NCBI GenBank assembly: GCA_037974665.1
Contig: CM075769.1
Location: 23,834,139 to 23,898,138, forward strand
Direction of reading: 5' to 3'
Origin: Ehretia macrophylla
Lineage: Eukaryota > Streptophyta > Magnoliopsida > Boraginales > Ehretiaceae
Length of the DNA stretch: 64,000 bases
The position numbers and the translations under genes were made by a program. Positions within the stretch are counted from its first letter, which is position 1. Every line of letters starts with the position of its first letter. Below, piece after piece: positions 23,231 to 34,782 of the stretch. The notes below the pieces were generated by a model. The model ran no database searches, was not told the DNA's origin, and saw nothing but the letters and a program-made list of their open reading frames with translations.

Positions 23231-25286
23231 TGAAAACATGATGGTTGCAACCATGAAAACACTAGAATTCTTGTTAGTTTGTTAGTTCACTTGGGACAGT
23301 TTATAGAACATAACACGTTGCCACGTAGAAGTACTTTATCATTAGAATATAATAAATGCACGTAAGTGAGAAGTGACAAAAGAAGCCACTCTCATGCATA
23401 TGTATACATGAACATGCTCCAACATCAGTAATCATGCGTTACATTACTTGAGCTAAGTGCCATGCTTTGAAGACATTCATTACACATAATTCAACAAGCT
23501 AACATTTATAAAAAAACTTAAGTACTAAAACATTCTTACTTTTCAAAACTCAAAAACATTTCTTATATTATATAGCTTGAAAAGATTATTTACCTACAAC
23601 CATGACATATAACATATAGCAAAGTAAAGCACTTAAAAATGCACACAAGAATGATCATGTGAAACCCCAGTTTTTGTCTTTATCTCGATTTGCGTGTCTT
23701 TGCCTCGAATTACGTGTTTTAACCTATTCATATGTGTTATATGAATTAAAATGTGCTAATTAAGTGATTAATACTTCTAATACATGACATGTGACCATTC
23801 ATAAATTTTTCATCAAAATCGGCATTAGAAATTTTATCGTTGATTTTTGTGAATAGTATTTTGAACGCACATCCGCTAAAATTTTTACGGGGGTGTTTTA
23901 AACATCTTAAAACCTAGTCCTCGGATATTAATAGACCCGTGTTTGATTAAAACGGATTTTAAATCGATTTTGGAATTTTAAAGGTTTTTACACTTTCTTT
24001 TGCAGTTGCGTTTTTAACCGAGTCGGGTGAAAGTCTTTGCATGAGGAAATTCTTGTCACCTAAAAATAAAATACTTAAAATAGTCTAAGTGTCAAATTAA
24101 TGTTTTGAGCAAGAAATAGTCTAAAATGGAATTAAAAGACTAGGAAAAGACTAAAATACTAAATATACTAATTAGTTTCCACCTTTGACTTTGAGTATTT
24201 TTGTTGACCTTGGCATATAAGAATAATCACACACTAGAATCAACACAAAACATACTCTTACACACACACAAAGGGCCTAAACTCCATAGCCATCTTTGTG
24301 AGCTTTTTCAACATTTTTTCAAAGCAAAGTTTCAATAGAAAACTCATTTGAAGTCCAAACATCTTCATCCAAGGCTTGATTTCACTTGTTGGGCACCTAT
24401 TGCACACATTTCTTGCATAAAAAAAAAACATCAAAGGTGAGAGAAAAATTCTAGATCTTTTTATGTTAATTCATGTAATTGAATTTTTAGCTATTGAAAT
24501 GTTAAATTGATGTTATATTATTGCTCAGTAGATGCTAAGGATTGATTATATGTATTTATATCAGTTTTGAACCGTTGTAGTATGCATTTCTATTTTCGGG
24601 TATTAAAAATTAAGAATTTGGCTATTTGTTGAATACATGATGTTGTGGTTGTTGGAATTGCTTGTTGTTAGTTTCTAAAAGTTTGTTAAATACGTGGTAG
24701 TAATGTTGTAATTCTGAAATTTTGATTGTGATGTCGGTGTGAAAGTCCAGAAATTTCAGCCTTGATGCATTAGGATTTTAAGGTTGTTGGGCTTGATGTG
24801 GATGGGTTATGGTTAGTTTCCAAGGGGGCTAATGTTGTCGATTGAGTGGGTGAGTGTTAGAAACTGGTTTGGAGGTTATCGGATTAGTAGAATGTAAGTT
24901 ATGACTTTTAGAAGTTTGGGTTGTCTTTCTTTAAAATGTTGAATTATGCCTTTAAATGTTTGGGTGGTGTTTGAGTGATTGAATTGTGAGATGTTGATGG
25001 TTAGACTAAGGTTTGGTTGTTTGTTTAATGCATGTTAAATTGGGAGATAGGCAACCTACTTTGTCATCTAACTTAGTTATTTGTTGTTTATTTTATTAGT
25101 TGTTGTTATGTTGCTAAAATGATGATTATTGATTGATTATTGTTGAATAGGGAGATAGGCAACCTACTTTGTTGTCCTCCTGTGATAATTGATTATTGAT
25201 GAGCCGGCAGATAGTCAACGTGAAAGGTTGTCATCCTGAGATTTGAATGATTATTATTATTGTCATGAGTCTTGGTATATGTGTGT

Positions 25287-25367
25287 CACCTCTCGGGTAG
25301 CGTCGGGCTGTCGGGTTGAAAATGGCATGACTATCATAGGCTACCCCCAGCTCGCATGATGGAGGTG
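25287..25367 (+). other. Structured module H1 in the 23658 LTR
   Basis: Two nested perfect stems: CACCTC (25287-25292) with GAGGTG (25362-25367), and GGGTAGC (25295-25301) with GCTACCC (25340-25346), around a GTCGGGCTGTCGGG core. In element E the equivalent inner stem keeps six of seven pairs. Confidence 0.6.
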
Positions 25368-25649
25368 TCATGGAGGGAGGGGCTAGAGAGGTACCTCAGG
25401 TGCGTGAGTAATGAGGAGTTACAAGAAGAACGATTGAGATCGTGATGACGTTTGGAGTTACACCAACTAAAGTATCCTTTATTGATTAGTCATTATAATT
25501 AATGTGCTTATATTGTTATTGATGATTATTATGTGTTTACTGCTCAAAGGATGATTTTCAAGGAGTATAGTAAATACTGTTAGAGATCTATTGAATCCTC
25601 ACTGGGCTTGTTTTATATTAGCTCACTCTCAGTTATTGCATTCATACAG

Positions 25650-25741
25650 GTGTTACCGATCCAGATTACGGGTACGTGCCTGCAGAAGAGGATAATGTGC
25701 CATATGTGGACGAGTCCTATATGTCAGAGTCTTGTCCTTGA
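25650..25741 (+). other. Conserved short reading frame in LTR (candidate 3' exon)
   Basis: Directly after a TACAG acceptor-like site a frame encodes DYGYVPAEEDNVPYVDESY and ends after SESCP with a stop. It corresponds to the E LTR peptide despite considerable nucleotide divergence. Confidence 0.4.
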
Positions 25742-26620
25742 TATCTGAGATGTAGTTCTCTTTTGTTATCTTGTATATTAAAACTAGATGTTTTGTATTT
25801 ACTTAGATGTTTATGATGTATAAGATGTTTTAAAGATAGTGGACTAAATATTGCTAGCTTAGTAGTCTTGTTTTGGAATATGATTAGATTGCTAGGTTGG
25901 TTATAATCTATTTTGGAAATGTATGTTATATAGTAAATGTGTGATATTGGAACGGAGACGTGTAACCTATGGATGAAATGGTGAAAGCATGTTTAAGTAT
26001 ATTTTGGGTTGTGTTGTATGTTGCTATCTTGATTGTGGAGTTGTTGTTAATCTTTGGGTTTGGATGTATGAACTTAAAAAGAGGTTGGCTTAGAGCCTCG
26101 GTATCCAGATTACAGTCGTTATACTGCCGAAATTTCGTTGTGTCCTGACTGATCTTAAGGAGGGTCAAGTTGGAGCGTGACAGATCCCTCACCTCAAGAA
26201 GTCAAGAACTCCTTCAAACTTTCTCACATTGCACCAAAACTAGCAATTCACATAGGATTCATAATTAAGAGTAAATTAGATTGATTGCAATTAAACTAGC
26301 ATATCACACTTAACTACTTCAAAGGTTCAAAGCAATACAAGCTAAATATGCAACTCAACTCACGAACTTCACCAACTAGATATACATCCTATACAAACAC
26401 ATTTAAACACTTAACTAACCAATTAAAAGTTAATTACTAACAACTATTTCAATTTCTATAAACTAGCTCTTTAGTTCAATTACAAGCACATACTGACCAT
26501 AAGCCACGCAATCCACGAACCAACTATTCTATGCTTACAAGGACATTTTATGACACCTTTATTTGCTAGGAAAACTCATTTTAAAACACAACTATCACTT
26601 AATCCCAAAATCCCATTTGG

Positions 26621-27043
26621 TCATTTTACTGCATTTCCCTTTCGCTGAGCAATAGTTTTTGCTCACCCCTCTTTCTAACCTTCCAGGTGCACAAGACTTA
26701 GCTTATGTGGAATACGTGCCTACTATAGATCTGGACAAGCCCGAGGCTTGATAACTTGTTGTTTATGTTTATAAGCTATGTTATAATGGATGTAAATATA
26801 TTAGTAGTTATTTTATAGTTTAAAGGATTGTATTGTATAGCCTTCTTTTGTTATGTATATTAGTAATGGATTGTAAAGCTATTTTGAACCCTGGATTTTA
26901 CTATGATGTGAGGTGTAGTGAGATGGACGGCAGTGTACTTGGAATGCATGCGACTGGTCTAAATATTATGTGCTTGGGGATTATATGTTGTTGTGGAAAG
27001 TTTTTGCGTGCAGGTTTTATATTCAGGCTAGTGTCTAGTTATA
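26621..27043 (+). repeat. Element C 5' LTR, last part
   Basis: Starts near CCCTTTCGCTGAGC and contains an acceptor-like TTCCAG (ending 26686) followed by a short frame ending EYVPTIDLDKPEA-stop. It ends at a TTATA before a degenerate primer site (TAGTATCAGGAT, from 27046). The left boundary is approximate, set where the reverse-strand homology stops. Confidence 0.65.
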
Positions 27044-27405
27044 GATAGTATCAGGATAGGGTCTTCGAATTGTTGGGTAGAGTCTTAATGTGAATGTGTG
27101 AATGAATGTATGCATGCCTTATGTGATAAGAGGATAAATGTATGCAAGTGATTTATATAATGATATGCTTATGTGCTTAATGTATTTATGTGACTAATAT
27201 GAGTTGCATGATCGACGTGCTTTATGTGAATGACATGCTTTACGTGCCTATGTGCTCAATATGTTTTAGTTGCTTATATGCTCAGTTGTTGCTTATGTGA
27301 AATTACTTGTTTATAACCTGCTTATTTGATCACTGTTCTTTATGTGGAATATCTGTGAACTATTTGTCTACTTGTCATAAAATATCTGCATTCTAGTTAT
27401 TATCC

Positions 27406-28131
27406 ATGGGGCCCCATCGTTAGACTAGAGGTCAGAGTTTAGGTTCTGGGGCAGTAGAGCAAGATCAGTAGACAATTAATGAGCGGATGACAATTGCTAT
27501 AGATAGGATCACACAAGTTCTGCAGGAATAGAGGCAAGGGAGAAACAATTTGGTTGGCAATCCTAGAAATGGCCGTGATAGAGCTGAGGGTAGTAGCAAC
27601 AGTAACAATAATCATCTTGAGAAATTTCTGAAACATGGGCCGACTAGATTTCTTGGAGGGCTAGATGATGAGCAGGTGGAGCTGTGGTTGGGTCAGATTG
27701 AGAAGATTTTCACTGCCCTAGAGTATGTTGATGAGAGGAGAATTTTATTTGTTGTGTTTCTGCTTGACGGTGATGCCGAGCAATAGTGGAGGACAGTGAG
27801 ACTGAGATGGGTGGTGAGAATGTACAACATACATGGGCTGATTTCTTGAGAGAGTTTCGGAACAAATATATTTCGGAGGTGACGTGTGAATAGAGAGAAG
27901 AAGAATTCGTGACATTGAAGCAGGGGGATATGACTGTTGGTCAATATGAGTTCATATTTGACAGACTTTCTCATTATATGCTCGAGCTAGTACAACCAGA
28001 GAGACGGAGGATACATATGTTTATCCAGGGGTTAAGGCCAGATATACAACTTAACTTGTCTTCCCATCAGTTTGTTACTTATGCCTATGCCATCAATGCA
28101 ACGTCGTGGTTAGAGAAACGCAAGGCAAAGC
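27406..28131 (+). pseudogene. Element C gag, first part
   Basis: Begins at ATG 27406. The translation shows the retrotransposon gag core of chromoviruses: a segment FLKHGPTRFLGGLDDEQVE, then WLGQIEKIFTALEYVDERR, and a later part with YEFIFDRLSHYMLELVQPE and MFIQGLRPDIQ. These parallel the element E gag (WISKLEKIFDSLGYTDEKK, RLSQYAPEFVAVEERK, FMLGLRPEIQ). Gag would form the particle shell. It is a broken fossil with a few interruptions, and element D separates it from the knuckle part. The stretch 27058-27405 is leader with TTATGTGA-like short repeats and no gene. Confidence 0.8.
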
Positions 28132-30625
28132 TGTGATGCCCGAGATTGAGCCATGCATTCAATTACTGTTGCATCCCTTGTTTGCGCATCTCCTTCTGTG
28201 CCTTATTAATTGTCTCCTTAAGTTACTATTCACTTCGTTTTTAAACTGCATTCTATTAGTTAATTAGCATTTTTATTAAATCATATTAATTGTTAAAGTA
28301 GTGAGAAAAATGAGCAATTGAGCTAGAAGCGATAGGAGAGCTCGTTTAGAAAATGATTTTTGTAGTTGAATGAATAGTGTTACGTAACAGAACTTGGTAA
28401 ATTAATTAGCTAGCTCACATCCTTCACTTTAGGCTCGTTTTAAGCTTACTACGCGCATTATAATGAACCATTTAGGCACCCAATCAAGACCCCACCTTAG
28501 CCATTCATTAAATAGCCTTAGTTAGCTCATAACATAACAAAGAAAAAAAAAAAAAAAGCTGAAAACAGTAGCAGAGGCCAACAGCAGCTAGGGAGGAAAA
28601 TGAAAGATTTTTCTCATCCAACTCTTCAATCCAAGCCTCTCCAACCCTTGAGCAAGTAGATTAGGGTGTGTGCAAGCTTCCTAGGTGCTCCTACGCACAT
28701 TGGTGAGGGATTTCACGGCTTATTTTCGCATTTCTAAATAGTTGCTATTTTCTTGATTTGTTGAAAATGTGTTAATATGCTATTGTATTGATTATCTATG
28801 CTATTATACCATGTATATGAATGCTAGAGAACATATTTGATCCATCATTTCGCAATTTAATCGGTTGGAATCGTTAGTTTAATTCATGAGGTGAATAGTG
28901 ACATTTTTTTCTAGGGTTTCGTGTAATTGCTCGAATTAGCTTGATTCAACGCTCCTAATAGAAGCCTTAGGTGCTAATGAAGGTAGTCTAACAGCCCTGT
29001 GCACTTACATTGCTCTAGAATCGCATAAAACGTAAAATAGTCGACTTTAATAAAGGGCTTTCGGGGTTAATGCGAATCCGGGTGGATTCGGGCTTCACTT
29101 CTAGTATTCTTAGGCTACCTAGGTGCTATAGAAGCTTTGATAACCCTTGTTTGAAGCCCGGATAAGGTATGTGTAGTTTAAAGCCATAAGAGGGAATTTG
29201 GGGCTTTCGGGGTAATCGCGAGCGTTTGAATGAGTTAGAGGGTTGAGAGGGTAGCTTGAGGGTTAGTTAGAAGGTTGGGAGAGTTTCCCTTGAAAATGGA
29301 ATCATTAACCTTGGTTTGGAAGAGAAATAGTTTGAAAAATAAAGGGGTTTAGGTGCAATTTCGGTTGACTCACACTTCTAAACCCATGGCATGACTTCTT
29401 GAGTGTTTATATGTGGTTTCAAGTTGATTTGGAGCTTTTGGTATGATTCTATGCTTATTTTGTAAATGTCCCTTTGTAAAACTGCTTATTAGCTTATATA
29501 ATTGCTTCTATTCTAACTGCCTCGAGGTCAACCTACTTTGTTGATCCTCCTATGTGTTAATGCTTATATTATTGCTATTAACTTGCCATTGTTAAGTGCA
29601 TTGCATAGTGGTTGCGCAACCATAGTGTCAGGGGCGGATGCGTTGAATATCGGCTAGGCGGCAGAGGGCTTGCCGGTGGATATTCAATCTCCGTGCCCTA
29701 GTCCCTCATTCGCCTGGTCCGGAGATTGCCAGGGAATGTTGGGTCGTAGGATTATCGGGGTACATCCGGAGTACACCCACTGGAGTGTTTGGGGTTATGC
29801 CGGCTTATCGTGATCGTGATCGTGGTTCGTGGATCGTGAATGAAGACCAGTGAAGATTGGTGTATAGGGGTTATGAGAAATGTATCCTTTCAAATATGTG
29901 GTTATTTAAGCTATCATTTTTTTTTGATTTGCTCAATTGTTATTGTTGTTAACTGTATTACTTGTCGCATTGCACGCCCCGGGACTATATCCCTCACTGG
30001 GCAACAGTGGTTGCTCATACCTCGCTAACATGTTTCAGGTGGCACAGTTGGTGGAGTTGCCTTAGCTGCTGTGTGATATTTGTCTGAGGCGGATGTGCTT
30101 TCTGGTTGCTATGTGAAGAATTTGTTGTTCTATGTATAATCTATTTTGGGGCCTTAAAGCTCATGTATGTATTTGAGTAATATGTAAGCTGGAAGTCTAA
30201 TAATGTAGTAGCAGTGGTAATTCTATGGCTTGTAATAACTGATATTTCTATTTCTAGTTGCTTTGCATGCTTGGGAGTGAATGGCTTAGTGTAGAATGTT
30301 TTATCTCTAAGTATGTTTTAATGTTATCCTAGAATGGCATGGTTACTAGACTATATTATAAACAAGTTACTTGCATGCTTGTGTGGTTTTGGAACTGTTG
30401 TTTGCTTCAAGGCTCGGATGGCCTTGAATCTTTAAATATTTAGCCATGAAAAGTTTGTTTACCTTGTAGTTACCTTATTTGAGAATTTACAGGTTTTCAG
30501 AATGTCCATAGTACAGGGGAAACTCTGTCCGTTTTTCCCTAAAATTTTGTGACCGGGTTTGGTATTGGGTTGAGAATAGCATGGTTATTAGAGCCTCCGG
30601 TCTCGTGAGGGATCGGGGCGTTGCA
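28132..30625 (+). repeat. Element D 5' LTR
   Basis: 2494 bp, TGTGATGCCCGAG to GGGGCGTTGCA. Candidate donor TTGGTGAGGG (GT at 28703), module H1 (29643-29687) and acceptor TTTCAG (ending 30038), followed by a frame VAQLVELP-stop. CGTGATCGTGATCGTGG short repeats lie near 29811. Confidence 0.95.
29643..29687 (+). other. Structured module H1 in element D LTR
   Basis: TTGAATATC (29643-29651) pairs perfectly with GATATTCAA (29679-29687) around GGCGGCAGAGGGCTTGCC. A further outer pairing GGGCGGA with TCCGTGCCC is possible. The 3' LTR repeats it at 33176-33184 and 33212-33220. Confidence 0.65.
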
Positions 30626-30627
30626 GG

Positions 30628-30639
30628 TGGTATCAGAGC
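30628..30639 (+). other. Element D primer-binding site (tRNA-Met)
   Basis: TGGTATCAGAGC, an exact match to the usual plant initiator tRNA-Met primer site, two bases after the LTR. Confidence 0.9.
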
Positions 30640-31630
30640 TTAGTTAGCTCTAAGCCGGGACAGGGTCCTCGGCCTGTCGGGTAGTAACCCTTGCGTGTGT
30701 GCTTGTTAAGAGTGTGTCTTGAAAGTGTATGCCTGCATGTGTGATTGTGTGTCTTGTATTGAATGTGTGCACCTATGTGATATAATTATGTGTTACGTGC
30801 TAAATGTGTGCTAAGTGAAGTAAAGTGGCTGGTTATGCATCAAATTGACCTCGTGAATTGTTAATTGCTTGAACTGTTGCTTGTAATGTGTGCATTTGAA
30901 AGTCTTTGATTGAGTTGTGTTATGATGGACTTGATTGTCGTGCTTGAATGACTTTGATGATTACACTGTTTCATAAACTCTTATATAAACATGTTTGCAT
31001 AATAGTTTAAAACATATATGTGTAAATGTGATATCTTGGCATTCATACATGTCCCGTTGAAATGGTAAGAAAGACTTCTTCCTTCCCCTGAAGAGAAGTG
31101 ATTAGCAACAAGCCCTCCAAGTTGTGTGGATTAGCGGGAATGAGAATGTTGTAAGCGGAGCTCAGTTATTGGGATTTCTTCCAAGGCATTCTTCTACGCT
31201 CAATAGTCAGAAATGAATGGCTTCCTTTGGGATTTATATATGACCATTCTCTCGGTTTTCTTATTGAGTATCCTTCTAGTATTTTCTTGCTGGTATTACT
31301 CGGAAGACTTAGTTTGGGATTCTAATCAGCCTTATTATATGGAATTATCTTCTGTATTTGTACTCTAAATTCTTATTGGTATTTTCTCGCCACTGTTAGT
31401 TGGGATTCTATTCTTCTATGGTATTCGTGCCAGCGGAATTCTTATTTGGATTTCGAAGTAGCATCTCTATTGGAGCCTTTATTTGGCCTTATTACATGAG
31501 GTTCGCAGGCAATACTAATGGGATTTCTTAATGAGCTCCCACAAGAGTTCGTATATGGTATTCTTGCTTAGCAACTGATGACGAATAATCGAAGTTGGTT
31601 TTCAGTTGATACAAAGTTCTCTTGTGAAGA
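30640..31630 (+). other. Element D interior, non-coding
   Basis: No long frame and no gag or pol motif. The first 350 bases are leader-like with TGTGTGCAC and CTATGTGATATA phrases. The rest repeats loose TTGGGATTCT, TGGTATTCTTG and TTATTTGG motifs, the same texture as in element A (4448-4872, 7319-7540). Confidence 0.75.
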
Positions 31631-31668
31631 TGAATTGCGTGGACGCAATTTGTTTAAGGGGGAGAGGA
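31631..31668 (+). other. Element D pol-end remnant and polypurine tract
   Basis: One frame reads NCVDAICLRGRG, matching the end of pol in element E (NFKDEISIRRGE). The tract TTTAAGGGGGAGAGGA directly precedes TGTGACGCCC of the 3' LTR. Confidence 0.7.
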
Positions 31669-34158
31669 TGTGACGCCCGAGATTGAGCCATGCATTCAAT
31701 TACTGTTGCATCCCTTGTTTGCGCATCTCCTTCTGTGCCTTATTAATTGTCTCCTTAAGTTACTATTCACTTCGTTTTTAAACTGCATTCTATTAGTTAA
31801 TTAGCATTTTTATTAAATCATATTAATTGTTAAAGTAGTGAGAAAAATGAGCAATTGAGCTAGAAGCGATAGGAGAGCTCGTTTAGAAAATGATTTTTGT
31901 AGTTGAATGAATAGTGTTACGTAACAGAACTTGGTAAATTAATTAGCTAGCTCACATCCTTCACTTTAGGCTCGTTTTAAGCTTACTACGCGCATTATAA
32001 TGAACCATTTAAGCACCCAATCAAGACCACACCTTAGCCATTCATTAAATAGCCTTAGTTAGCTCATAACATAACAAAGAAAAAAAAAAAAGCTGAAAAC
32101 AGTAGCAGAGGCCGACAGCAGCTAGTGAGGAAAATGAAAGATTTTTCTCATCCAACTCTTCAATCCAAGCCTCTCCAACCCTTGAGCAAGTAGATTAGGG
32201 TGTGTGCAAGCTTCCTAGGTGCTCCTACGCACATTGGTGAGGGATTTCACGGCTTATTTTCGCATTTCTAAATAGTTGCTATTTTCTTGATTTGTTGAAA
32301 ATGTGTTCATATGCTATTGTATTGATTATCTATGCTATTATACCATGTATATGAATGCTAGAGAACATATTTGAGCCATCATTTCGCAATTTAATCGGTT
32401 GGAATCGTTAGTTTAATTCATGAGGTGAATAGTGACATTTTTTCTAGGGTTTTGTGTAATTGCTTGAATTAGCTTGATTCAATGCTCCTAATAGAAGCCT
32501 TAGGTGCTAATGAAGGTAGTCTAATAGCCCCGTGCACTTACATTGCTCTAGAATCGCATAAAACGTAAAATAGTCGACTTTAATAAAGGGCTTTCGGGGT
32601 TAATGCGAATCCGGGTGGATTCGGGCTTCACTTCTAGTATTCTTAGGCTACCTAGGTGCTATAGAAGCTTTGATAACCCTTGTTTGAAGCCCGGATAAGG
32701 TATGTGTAGTTTAAAGCCATAAGAGGGAATTTGGGGCTTTCGGGGTAATCGCGAGCGTTTGAATGAGTTAGAGGGTTGAGAGGGTACCTTGAGGGTTAGT
32801 TAGAAGGTTGGGAGAGTTTCCCTTGAAAATGGAATCATTAACCTTGGTTTGGAAGAGAAATAGTTTGAAAAATAAAGGGGTTTAGGTGCAATTTCGGTTG
32901 ACTCACACTTCTAAACCCATGGCATGACTTCTTAAGTGTTTATATGTGGTTTCAAGTTGATTTGGAGCTTTTGGTATGATTCTATGCTTATTTTGTAAAT
33001 GTCCCTTTGTAAAACTGCTTATTAGCTTATATAATTGCTTCTATTCTAACTGCCTCGAGGTCAACCTACTTTGTTGATCCTCCTATGTGTTAATGCTTAT
33101 ATTATTGCTATTAACTTGCCATTGTTAAGTGCATTGCATAGTGGTTGCGCAACCATAGTGTCAGGGGCGGATGCGTTGAATATCGGCTGGGCGGCAGAGG
33201 GCTTGCCGGTGGATATTCAATCTCCGTGCCCTAGTCCCTCATTCGCCTGGTCCGGAGATTGCCAAGGAATGTTGGGTCGTAGGATTATCGGGGTACATCT
33301 GGAGTACACCCACTGGAGTGTTTGGGGTTATGCCGGCTTATCGTGATCGTGATCGTGGTTCGTGGATCGTGAATGAAGACCAGTGAAGATTGATGTATAG
33401 GGGTTATGAGAAATGTATCCTTTCAAATATGTGGTTATTTAAGCTATCATTGTTTTTTGATTTGCTCAATTGTTATTGTTGTTAACTGTATTACTTGTCG
33501 CATTGCACGCCCCGGGACTATATCCATCACTGGGCAACAGTGGTTGCTCATACCTCGCTAACATGTTTCAGGTGGCACAGTTGGTGGAGTTGCCTTAGCT
33601 GCTGTGTGATATTTGTCTGAGGCGAATGTGCTTTCTGGTTGCTATGTGAAGAATTTGTTGTTCTATGTATAATCTATTTTGGGGCCTTAAAGCTCATGTA
33701 TGTATTTGAGTAATATGTAAGCTGGAAGTCTAATAATGTAGTAGCAGTGGTAATTTTATGGCTTGTAATAACTTATATTTCTATTTCTAGTTGCTTTGCA
33801 TGCTTGGGAGTGAATGGCTTAGTGTAGAATGTTTTATCTCTAAGTATGTTTTAATGTTATCCTAGAATGGCATGGTTATTAGACTATATTATAAACAAGT
33901 TACTTGCGTGCTTGTGTGGTTTTGGAACTGTTGTTTGCTTCAAGGCTCGGATGGCCTTGAATCTTTAAATATTTAGCCATGAAAAGTTTGTTTACCTTGT
34001 AGTTACCTTATTTGAGAATTTACAGGTTTTTAAAATGTCCATAGTACAGGGGAAACTCTGTCCGTTTTTCCCTAAAATTTTGTGACCGGGTTTGGTATTG
34101 GGTTGAGAATAGCATAGTTATTAGAGCCTCCGGTCTCGTGAGGGATCGGGGCGTTGCA
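31669..34158 (+). repeat. Element D 3' LTR
   Basis: 2490 bp, about 98.8% identical by eye to 28132-30625, including an A-tract length difference. A 91-codon frame at 33071-33346 covers module H1 and has no homologue that I recognise; it is treated as chance. Confidence 0.95.
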
Positions 34159-34163
34159 AAAGC

Positions 34164-34742
34164 TGTTAGCTGAGTCCAGCCATCCTAGCAAGAGGCCTAA
34201 TCTATCCCAGAGCCAGAGCCAGCCGAGGCAGCTTCAGACTCCGGATCAGGGTCAGTAGAGCCAGTATCAGCCTCAAAGTTATTCAGGTCCTATCCAGACA
34301 CAGGTACAGTCGAGACCGAGTCAGAGTTCGCATCAATCCATTCAGTCTCTATTACAATTAGAGCACCTACTTAGCCAACTGACAGGTCAACCGATTGTTA
34401 TAAGGACTCAGTCAGAACCGACCTAGATTCAGAGTCAAAGGAGACCAGTTGCTTCTACAGTTCAGAGCTCTCCGAGAGGCAATGCTGCTCATAATATTCC
34501 TCTTTGTACTTTTTGTAACAAGAGGGGCCATTTGGAGGCCAGTTGTTGTAAGAGAATTGGGAAATGTACTGGGTGCAGTAGTGACCAGCATAGGGCAAGG
34601 GATTGCCCAAGGTTCAAGACTGGTCAGGGGCAGTCAGCAGCTAGAGGCAACCAGGGTAGACTAGCAGATATTGTACCTCAACAGCCACTTGTTCAACCTA
34701 GAGTCTTCGTCATTGATCTTCAGGGGCAACTACATCAAGAAA
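34164..34742 (+). pseudogene. Element C gag, zinc-knuckle part
   Basis: Continues gag after element D. A Gln/Ser-rich linker leads to two CCHC knuckles: CTFCNKRGHLEASC and CTGCSSDQHRARDC, each spaced CX2CX4HX4C. These bind RNA in retroelement gag proteins. The sequence then reaches QPRVFVIDLQG, which in autonomous relatives leads into the protease. Here it is followed at once by the polypurine tract and LTR, so no protease or RT exists. Part of a broken element. Confidence 0.82.
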
Positions 34743-34745
34743 GTA

Positions 34746-34782
34746 AGAATTGCGATGGCACACTTTGTTTAAGGGGGGAGGA
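34746..34782 (+). other. Element C pol-end remnant and polypurine tract
   Basis: One frame reads NCDGTLCLRGED, similar to the pol ends in A, D and E. TTTAAGGGGGGAGGA directly precedes the 3' LTR. Confidence 0.65.

Larger units (their letters stand above)
23658..26182 (+). mobile_element. Solo LTR, element E-related family, plus strand
   Basis: 2525 bp, starting TGTGAAACCCC and ending GTTGGAGCGTGACA, flanked by GATCA (23653-23657) and GATCC (26183-26187), a target duplication with one mismatch. It is homologous to the E LTR throughout in the opposite orientation. It has a TATA-like CATATAAG near 24214-24221, a candidate donor (AAAGGTGAG, GT at 24437), module H1 (25287-25367) and an acceptor (TACAG ending 25649). 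It is nested inside the LTR at 22304. Confidence 0.88.
22304..26620 (-). mobile_element. Truncated minus-strand Ty3/gypsy LTR, with nested solo LTR
   Basis: The plus-strand start is TGTAACACCCTGATCC, preceded by TGTTG. The stretch 22304-23657 and the stretch after the nested solo LTR (26183 to about 26620) read together on the minus strand, and parts align with the middle of the element A LTR (compare 1840-2060). The far end is missing: it fuses near 26620 with the end of the element C LTR. It holds the tandem H2 array at 23062-23230. Confidence 0.7.
28132..34158 (+). mobile_element. Element D: complete non-autonomous LTR retrotransposon
   Basis: 6027 bp with LTRs at 28132-30625 and 31669-34158, a perfect tRNA-Met primer site at 30628, a polypurine tract before the 3' LTR and target duplication AAAGC (28127-28131 and 34159-34163). 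The 1043-bp interior has no recognisable gag or pol. The two LTRs differ at about 30 places by eye (about 1.2%), so insertion is recent, of the order of half to one million years with common plant rates. As a non-autonomous element it looks whole. It inserted into element C gag. Confidence 0.93.

Noticed and set aside
30628-30660. Possible tRNA gene near the tRNA-Met match
   Set aside because: Only the complement of the tRNA 3' end is present, as expected for a primer-binding site.
33071-33346. 91-codon frame covering module H1 in the D 3' LTR
   Set aside because: Not open in the nearly identical 5' LTR, so chance.
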